Shown here piece after piece: positions 58,822 through 64,000 of a stretch of DNA of 64,000 nucleotides. This DNA comes from CALMFG01 sp963666035. GTDB lineage: Bacteria; Bacillota; Clostridia; Christensenellales; CALMFG01. Made by a program: the position numbers and the translations under genes. The stretch spans positions 51,782-115,781 of the forward strand of contig CAXXJI010000008.1 of NCBI GenBank assembly GCA_963666035.2, read 5' to 3'. The notes under the pieces were generated by a model. That model searched no databases. It had not been told where the DNA came from and worked only from the letters and a program-made list of their open reading frames with translations. Numbering within the stretch: the stretch's first letter is position 1; each line of letters begins with the position of its first letter.

Positions 58822-60624
58822 ATGCCGAATACATATCAGCAGAATGTCAGAAACTTCTGCATCATCGCCCATATCGACCATGGGAAATCCACGCTGGCCG
58901 ATCGGCTGATCGAAGCGACCGATACAGTGGCCAGCCGAGATATGGCGGACCAGCTTTTGGATACCATGGATATTGAAAGGGAGAGGGGCATTACCATCAA
59001 GGCCCAAGCGGTGCGCATGCTGTATAAACATGACGGAACCGAATATATCTATAACCTCATTGACACGCCGGGGCATGTGGACTTTACTTACGAAGTCTCG
59101 CGCTCGCTAGCGGCCTGTGAGGGCGCAATTTTGGTGGTGGACGCCAGTCAGGGCATCGAGGCGCAAACACTGGCTAACGTATATCTTGCTTTGGATAATG
59201 ACCTTGAGATATTGCCCGTCTTGAACAAAATCGACCTGCCCGGCGCACGGGTGGAGGAAACCTGCAAGGAAATTGAGGATGTTTTAGGGCTGGATACCGC
59301 TTACGCGCCTCGTATCAGTGCCAAAGAGGGTATTGGCATCGCGGACGTTTTGCAGGCCATCGCCGAGCACCTGCCGCCGCCCAAAGGCAGCGTGACCGAA
59401 CCCTTGAAAGCGTTGGTGTTTGACAGCTATTATGATAATTACCGCGGTGCGATTTCGTATGTGCGCGTGATGGACGGCGAGGTCAAAAAAGGCGACGATA
59501 TTCGCTATATGGCGACCAAAAAAAATTTTGAAGTGACCGAGGTGGGCATCTTCTCACCCAGTCAGATTCCGGTGAAGTCCCTGCGTGCGGGGGATGTGGG
59601 ATACATCGCCGCCAGCGTGAAGAATGTGGCGGATACCCGCGTGGGTGATACCGTGACCAACGCCGAGCACCCGACCAAAGAGCCGCTCCCCGGATATAAG
59701 AAAACAACTCCAATGGTTTTCTGCGGCATCTATCCGGCTGACGGGGCCAAGTATGAGGATTTGCGGGATGCGCTGGCCAGACTGGCGCTGAACGATGCAT
59801 CACTATTATACGAGCCCGAAACATCGGTGGCGCTGGGTTTTGGCTTCCGCTGCGGGTTCCTTGGTCTTTTGCATATGGAGATTATCTCGGAACGTTTGGA
59901 GCGGGAGTTCGATCTGGATTTGGTCACCACCGCACCCAGCGTCAGTTACCGCGTGACCAAGACGGACGGCGAAGTGGTGATGGTCAGCAACCCCACCAAC
60001 CTGCCGCCGGCGGGCCTCATCGACTTTATTGAGGAGCCGATGACCGAAGCTTCCATCATGTCGCCGGATGAATATGTGGGCGGCATTATGGAGCTTTGTC
60101 AGGACAAACGGGGCGTGTTTAAAAACATGGAGTATTTGGAGACCACCCGCGTTCAGATACACTACGAACTCCCGCTGAATGAAATCATTTACGATTTTTT
60201 TGACGCCTTAAAATCCAAGACACGCGGATACGCGAGTTTGGATTATGAGGTGAAAGGCTATAAACGCAGTGAACTTGTCAAGCTGGATATGCTGCTTAAC
60301 GGCGATATCTGCGATGCGCTGTCGCTGATTGTGCACGAAAGCAAGGCCTACGCCAAGGGGCGGAGCATCGCCGAAAAGCTGAAGGATGTGATTCCGCGCC
60401 AGATGTTTGAAATTCCCATCCAGGCGGCCATCGGCGGCAAAATCATCGCGCGCGAAACGGTGAAAGCGATGAGAAAAGACGTGCTGGCCAAATGCTACGG
60501 CGGCGATATCACCCGAAAGAAAAAACTCTTAGAGAAACAGAAAGAGGGCAAAAAGAAGATGCGTCAGATCGGCAGTGTTTCGGTGCCGAGCGAGGCGTTT
60601 ATGAGTGTGCTTAAAATCGACTAA
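58822..60624 (+). CDS. lepA: Elongation factor 4 (LepA)
   Basis: A 600-residue ribosomal GTPase. G1 AHIDHGKSTLADRL, G3 DTPGHVDFTYEVSRSL and G4 LNKIDLPGA are intact. The C-terminal LepA-specific domain ends KKMRQIGSVSVPSEAFM. It back-translocates or remodels stalled ribosomes. ACGGAGG precedes the ATG. Confidence 0.97.
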   Translation: MPNTYQQNVRNFCIIAHIDHGKSTLADRLIEATDTVASRDMADQLLDTMDIERERGITIKAQAVRMLYKHDGTEYIYNLIDTPGHVDFTYEVSRSLAACEGAILVVDASQGIEAQTLANVYLALDNDLEILPVLNKIDLPGARVEETCKEIEDVLGLDTAYAPRISAKEGIGIADVLQAIAEHLPPPKGSVTEPLKALVFDSYYDNYRGAISYVRVMDGEVKKGDDIRYMATKKNFEVTEVGIFSPSQIPVKSLRAGDVGYIAASVKNVADTRVGDTVTNAEHPTKEPLPGYKKTTPMVFCGIYPADGAKYEDLRDALARLALNDASLLYEPETSVALGFGFRCGFLGLLHMEIISERLEREFDLDLVTTAPSVSYRVTKTDGEVVMVSNPTNLPPAGLIDFIEEPMTEASIMSPDEYVGGIMELCQDKRGVFKNMEYLETTRVQIHYELPLNEIIYDFFDALKSKTRGYASLDYEVKGYKRSELVKLDMLLNGDICDALSLIVHESKAYAKGRSIAEKLKDVIPRQMFEIPIQAAIGGKIIARETVKAMRKDVLAKCYGGDITRKKKLLEKQKEGKKKMRQIGSVSVPSEAFMSVLKID

Positions 60625-60634
60625 GCGGAGCGAT

Positions 60635-61453
60635 ATGGAAATGTCAACATGTTTCGTCTTTTCTGATGAGGCAGGATGCTACGAAAGAGAGAGGGGAGAG
60701 CGGTTTTGTAGAGTTCATCCTTATTACATTCGTTCTAATGTGATAATAGATTCTAAAGATTGGCAGATATTAAACCGTGGGTAAACAGATTTAAAAGATA
60801 AATATCGTATTTCCCAACAAAATGAAGTTAAATGGAATTATTTTTGGCTGTTAAAAAACGCGAGAAACAAGAATGCTCTTAAGAAGTCAGAAGCATTTTA
60901 CTTTCTTCATCATTTATCAAATCACGAACTTGATTCCTTTGCTTTGGAAGCACTTCAGTTGTTATTGAAGTGCTCTTTTTGTAAAGTTATCTACACAGTT
61001 ACTTTTAATGATATTTTGATAACAAAGCGTGTTTATAAAGAAAATTTATTAAAGATGCATCTTCAGGACACAATGCAACGTATTGAAATGGAAATTCAAG
61101 GAGAGAATAATATTGCAGTTTTCTTCTTTGATCCGACAAGTGAAAAAATTGACCATGGATTGCGGAATGCTTACAATCAATTATGGGCAATGGGCGATTT
61201 TATTAAGAATTATACTCATGTAACGGATAGTTTGTGCTTTGAATATTCTCATCATAGTTGTGGAATACAGCTTGCTGATTACTGTGCTGGTGTCTTTAAT
61301 GGGGTACTCAAAGGTTATCCAACAGCGAAAAAAATATTTAGTGAGAGTATAAGACCGTTGGTTAGAAAAAAAGGTAATGTAATTATGGGTCATGGCATTA
61401 TTGAAATATTGAAAAATGATGATGTTAGAAATCAAATAAGGCAATTACTATAA
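60635..61453 (+). pseudogene. DUF3800 gene with an in-frame stop codon
   Basis: A 272-codon frame interrupted only by TAA at codon 50 (60782-60784). The first part has the family opening CFVFSDEAG with the acidic metal-binding pair. The later part has FFFDPTSEKIDHGLR and HSCGIQLADYCAGVFNG, the DUF3800 ending. DUF3800 proteins have an RNase H-like fold and unknown role, often in defence or mobile regions. The gene is AT-rich unlike lepA, which ends ten bases before it. Confidence 0.75.
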
Positions 61454-61474
61454 AACATTGTTCAAAGTAAAAAC

Positions 61475-61505
61475 AAAAAAAGCAGGGCTAGCGCCCTGCT
61501 TTCGT
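61475..61505. terminator. Bidirectional terminator
   Basis: AAGCAGGGC and GCCCTGCTT form a nine-pair stem with a four-base loop; A runs on the left give a strong T run on the minus strand for the HAD gene. Confidence 0.85.
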
Positions 61506-61516
61506 TATATTTCTCG

Positions 61517-62290
61517 TTATTTAATCACATCGCCCACGCCGTCCAAAATATACTTGGGGCGGTAAGAGAATTTCAGCATGGTTTCGTGGCTGGTAACGCC
61601 GCTGAGGACCAAAACCGTGTCAATCGCGGCCTCGATGCCCGCCACGATATCGGTATCCATTCTGTCCCCGATAATCACCGCGTCTTTGTTATCCACGCCA
61701 AGAGTATTTAAGCCGTGGCGCATCATTAAGGGATTGGGCTTGCCCACAAAATAGGCTTTCTTGCCGGTGGCCATCTCAACCGGTGCAATCAGCGCGCGCG
61801 TGGCCGGAGCGATGCCGCCGTCCACAGGCCCGGTGGTGTCAAAGTTGCAGCCGATCAGCATGGCGCCTTTTAACACCAACTGGGTCGCTTTTTCCAGCAT
61901 CTCAAAGTTATAGGTCCGTGTTTCACCCATCACCACATAATCCGGGTCGGTACTGTTCATGGAAAACCCTACATTATACATGGCGTTGGTTAAGCCCGCA
62001 TCGCCGATGACATAGGCGCTTCCGCCCGGCATCTGCTTTTTTAAGAAACTCGCGGTGGCCAGCGCCGAGGTATAGAAATGTTCTTCTTCCACCTCAATGC
62101 CCATTCCGGACAATTTCAGCTGGAGTTCTTTTCGGGTTTTTGAGGAATTGTTCGTCAAAAACATGAAATCCTTTTTCTCCGCCTTCAGCCAGTCCACAAA
62201 TTCCTTTGCCCCAGGCAAAAGCTTAGAACCGTGATAGATGACGCCGTCCATGTCGCATATAAAACCCTTTTTCTCTTCAAGTTCTTTCAT
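61517..62290 (-). CDS. HAD-IIA family phosphatase (NagD-like)
   Basis: A 257-residue phosphatase. Motif I is CDMDGVIYHG with the nucleophile Asp, motif II FLTNNSSKTRKE, motif III KPNPLMMRHGL and motif IV IGDRMDTDI. The family acts on sugar phosphates, p-nitrophenyl phosphate or nucleotides; substrate unknown. Confidence 0.93.
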   Translation of the reverse strand: MKELEEKKGFICDMDGVIYHGSKLLPGAKEFVDWLKAEKKDFMFLTNNSSKTRKELQLKLSGMGIEVEEEHFYTSALATASFLKKQMPGGSAYVIGDAGLTNAMYNVGFSMNSTDPDYVVMGETRTYNFEMLEKATQLVLKGAMLIGCNFDTTGPVDGGIAPATRALIAPVEMATGKKAYFVGKPNPLMMRHGLNTLGVDNKDAVIIGDRMDTDIVAGIEAAIDTVLVLSGVTSHETMLKFSYRPKYILDGVGDVIK

Positions 62291-62462
62291 TGATGTGCTA
62301 ACTCCTCTGTTTGGATTTTAAAATTTTTTATTAGTGCAATTATACCACCAAATCGCGGGCCATAACAAGGGCAGGAGTGTAATCGTTTGGATAACGGATG
62401 ATGTTGCAAATCGAAAAGAAATTTGATATCGTTGTTATCATCAAATAAATGGGAGAAAAGCC

Positions 62463-64000
62463 ATGGGTAATCCTTTAATTCTTGCGATTGATTGTGGTTC
62501 GCAGAGCGTCAAAGCGTTGATTTTTGATACGAAGGGCAATGAGCTGGCTAAAGCACAAAAAACCTTTGAAAAATACGATCGGCCCAAACCCAATTGGGCT
62601 GAGCGGGATGTAGATGTTTTTTTCACCACTATTTGTGATGTGACCCAGGTGATTAAGCAAAGCCATCCCGATTTGTTTGGGCAGATTATTGGGGTGTCGA
62701 TGACGACTCAGCGGGATACCGTGGTTTTTCTGGATAAAAAAAAGAAGCCTTTCCGTCCGGCGATCCTTTGGATGGACAAACGCAAACAAAAAGAGCATAA
62801 ACCGATGCCGTTTATCTATAACGTGCTGACCAAGGCGGTAGGGATGTACCGAACCGCTGTGGCCGTGAACAAGCAGTGCCCGGCGCATTGGGTGCAAAAA
62901 CATCAGCCGGAAGTGTGGGACAACACGGATAAATACGTGTATTTGTCGGGTTATTTAAATTATAGAATGACGGGGATACTGAAGGACAGCACGGCGAATC
63001 AGATCGGCCATATGCCGTTTAATTATAAGACAAGCGAGTGGGAAGGAAAATATGCCATCAAGGCGCAATTCTTCCAGATCCCTAAAGAAAAGCTGATTGA
63101 GCTGACACCGGCGGCGGAAGTGTTCGGCGCCATCACCAAAGCCGCGGCAAAGGCAACAGGCATCCCCGAAGGTACGCCCTTTATCGCAGCGGGTTCGGAC
63201 AAGGGGTGTGAAACGCTGGGCACGGGATGCCTGGACGAAAGCAAAGGCGCCATATCGCTGGGTTCGCAGGCGTCGGTGCAGATCACCAGTCAGCGGTATT
63301 TTGAAACGGTGCCGTTTGTACCGCCCTTTCCTGCAGTGGTGCCGGGTATGTATAATCCTGAAATTCAAATCTATAAGGGCTTTTGGATGATTTCCTGGTT
63401 TAAGGAGGAGTTTAACCGAAAAGATGTCGAGGAAGCGGCCAAAAAGGGCGAGGTGCCCGAAGATCGCCTGAACGCGCATCTCAAAGAGATTCCGCCTGGA
63501 TGCAACGGCCTGCTTTTGCAACCCTATTGGGGCAGTCCCATCGATATGCCCGAAGCCAAGGGGGCCATGGTGGGTTTTTCGGATGTCCATACGCGCTATC
63601 ATATTTATCGCGCCATCATTGAGGGTATCGGATTTGCTTTAAAAGATGGCATCCGCCTGATTGAGAAAAAGTCCAAAGTGAAGATTTCACAGCTGATGCT
63701 TTCCGGCGGCGGCTCTTTGAGCGAGGAAATATGTCAGATTTCAGCCGATATTTTTGGCAAACCGGTCAGCAAAGTGCAGACCTATGAGACAAGCGGACTT
63801 GGAGCGGCGATGGTCGGGTTTGTGGCGCTGGGGGCACTGGAGTCCTTCACGCAGGCTGTGGATCAGATGGTGCATGTGAAGGAAACGTTCCTGCCGGAAA
63901 GACTGGCAAACGAAAAATATGAGCAGATATTTAAGCGGATTTATTTACGGATGTATGGCCAGTTAAAACCGATTTATGATGAAATGTTTGAAATCGAAGA
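62463..64000 (+). CDS. FGGY family carbohydrate kinase, partial (cut by right edge)
   Basis: The frame is open from the ATG (after GGGAGAA) to the edge, more than 510 codons. It begins LILAIDCGSQSVKALIFD, the ATP-binding hairpin of FGGY kinases. MTTQRDTVVFLD and AILWMDKRKQ follow in the sugar-binding region. A later ISQLMLSGGGSLSEE is the adenosine loop. FGGY kinases phosphorylate sugars such as xylulose, glycerol or ribulose; the substrate cannot be told. A possible promoter (TTGCAA, 17 bases, TATCGT) lies at 62404-62432. The 3' end is missing. Confidence 0.9.
   Translation, partial: MGNPLILAIDCGSQSVKALIFDTKGNELAKAQKTFEKYDRPKPNWAERDVDVFFTTICDVTQVIKQSHPDLFGQIIGVSMTTQRDTVVFLDKKKKPFRPAILWMDKRKQKEHKPMPFIYNVLTKAVGMYRTAVAVNKQCPAHWVQKHQPEVWDNTDKYVYLSGYLNYRMTGILKDSTANQIGHMPFNYKTSEWEGKYAIKAQFFQIPKEKLIELTPAAEVFGAITKAAAKATGIPEGTPFIAAGSDKGCETLGTGCLDESKGAISLGSQASVQITSQRYFETVPFVPPFPAVVPGMYNPEIQIYKGFWMISWFKEEFNRKDVEEAAKKGEVPEDRLNAHLKEIPPGCNGLLLQPYWGSPIDMPEAKGAMVGFSDVHTRYHIYRAIIEGIGFALKDGIRLIEKKSKVKISQLMLSGGGSLSEEICQISADIFGKPVSKVQTYETSGLGAAMVGFVALGALESFTQAVDQMVHVKETFLPERLANEKYEQIFKRIYLRMYGQLKPIYDEMFEIE

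Overview
The window looks like a chromosomal segment of a Firmicute, most likely a Clostridia-type anaerobe. Supporting signs are strong AGGAGG-type ribosome binding sites, frequent TTG/GTG starts, a PadR-DUF1700/DUF4097 module, an EFR1-type flavodoxin-ferredoxin protein and a Firmicutes siphophage. The genus cannot be named from the sequence alone. About 40% is prophage and the rest is ordinary chromosome with a few decayed genes.

Positions 1 to about 21.6 kb hold most of a tailed HK97-type (siphovirus) prophage, read entirely on the + strand. The left edge cuts into a replication protein. A DNA methyltransferase, a HUH-type replication endonuclease and a sigma-like late regulator follow. 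Next come an HNH nuclease, a probable cos region, small and large terminase, portal, ClpP-like protease, major capsid protein, head-tail connectors, tail tube, a frameshifted tail chaperone pair (gpG/gpGT), tape measure, tail tip, a lectin-like fibre, and a lysis cassette with two different lysins and two small membrane proteins. Two genes between the late regulator and the terminase have their own promoters and terminators, like phage 'morons'. One of them (3588-4733) is flanked by two near-identical terminators.

From 21.6 to 26.8 kb lies an AT-rich accessory block between the lysis genes and a tRNA-Arg(CCG). It holds small membrane proteins, a two-TM coiled-coil protein and a 906-residue NLR-like STAND ATPase (NB-ARC core, MHD motif, seven TPRs). 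This is the best candidate for an uncharacterised defence gene. The tRNA has its 3' end toward the prophage, so it is the probable integration site; the integrase and the other att copy would lie left of the window.

From 27 to 43 kb is host chromosome: a PadR/DUF4097 envelope module, mnmA, an FNR-like reductase, a Nudix/racemase/GNAT operon, EFR1, a GGDEF cyclase, a TetR regulator with two palindromic operators next to a DUF4386 gene, a sirtuin, a GNAT-SseB fusion, a DUF2971 protein, a group of decayed genes (36.7-37.0 and 40.6-41.5 kb) and rlmD. From 43 to 55.4 kb there are two patatin paralogues (the second lacks the catalytic Ser), transketolase, and a surface-polysaccharide locus. The locus encodes the complete UDP-L-FucNAc pathway (CapE/F/G type), glycosyltransferases and a WbaP-type initiating transferase. 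From 55.5 kb to the right edge are tex, a LUD protein, a DUF2185 protein, lepA, a DUF3800 gene broken by a stop codon, a HAD phosphatase, and an FGGY sugar kinase cut by the window edge.
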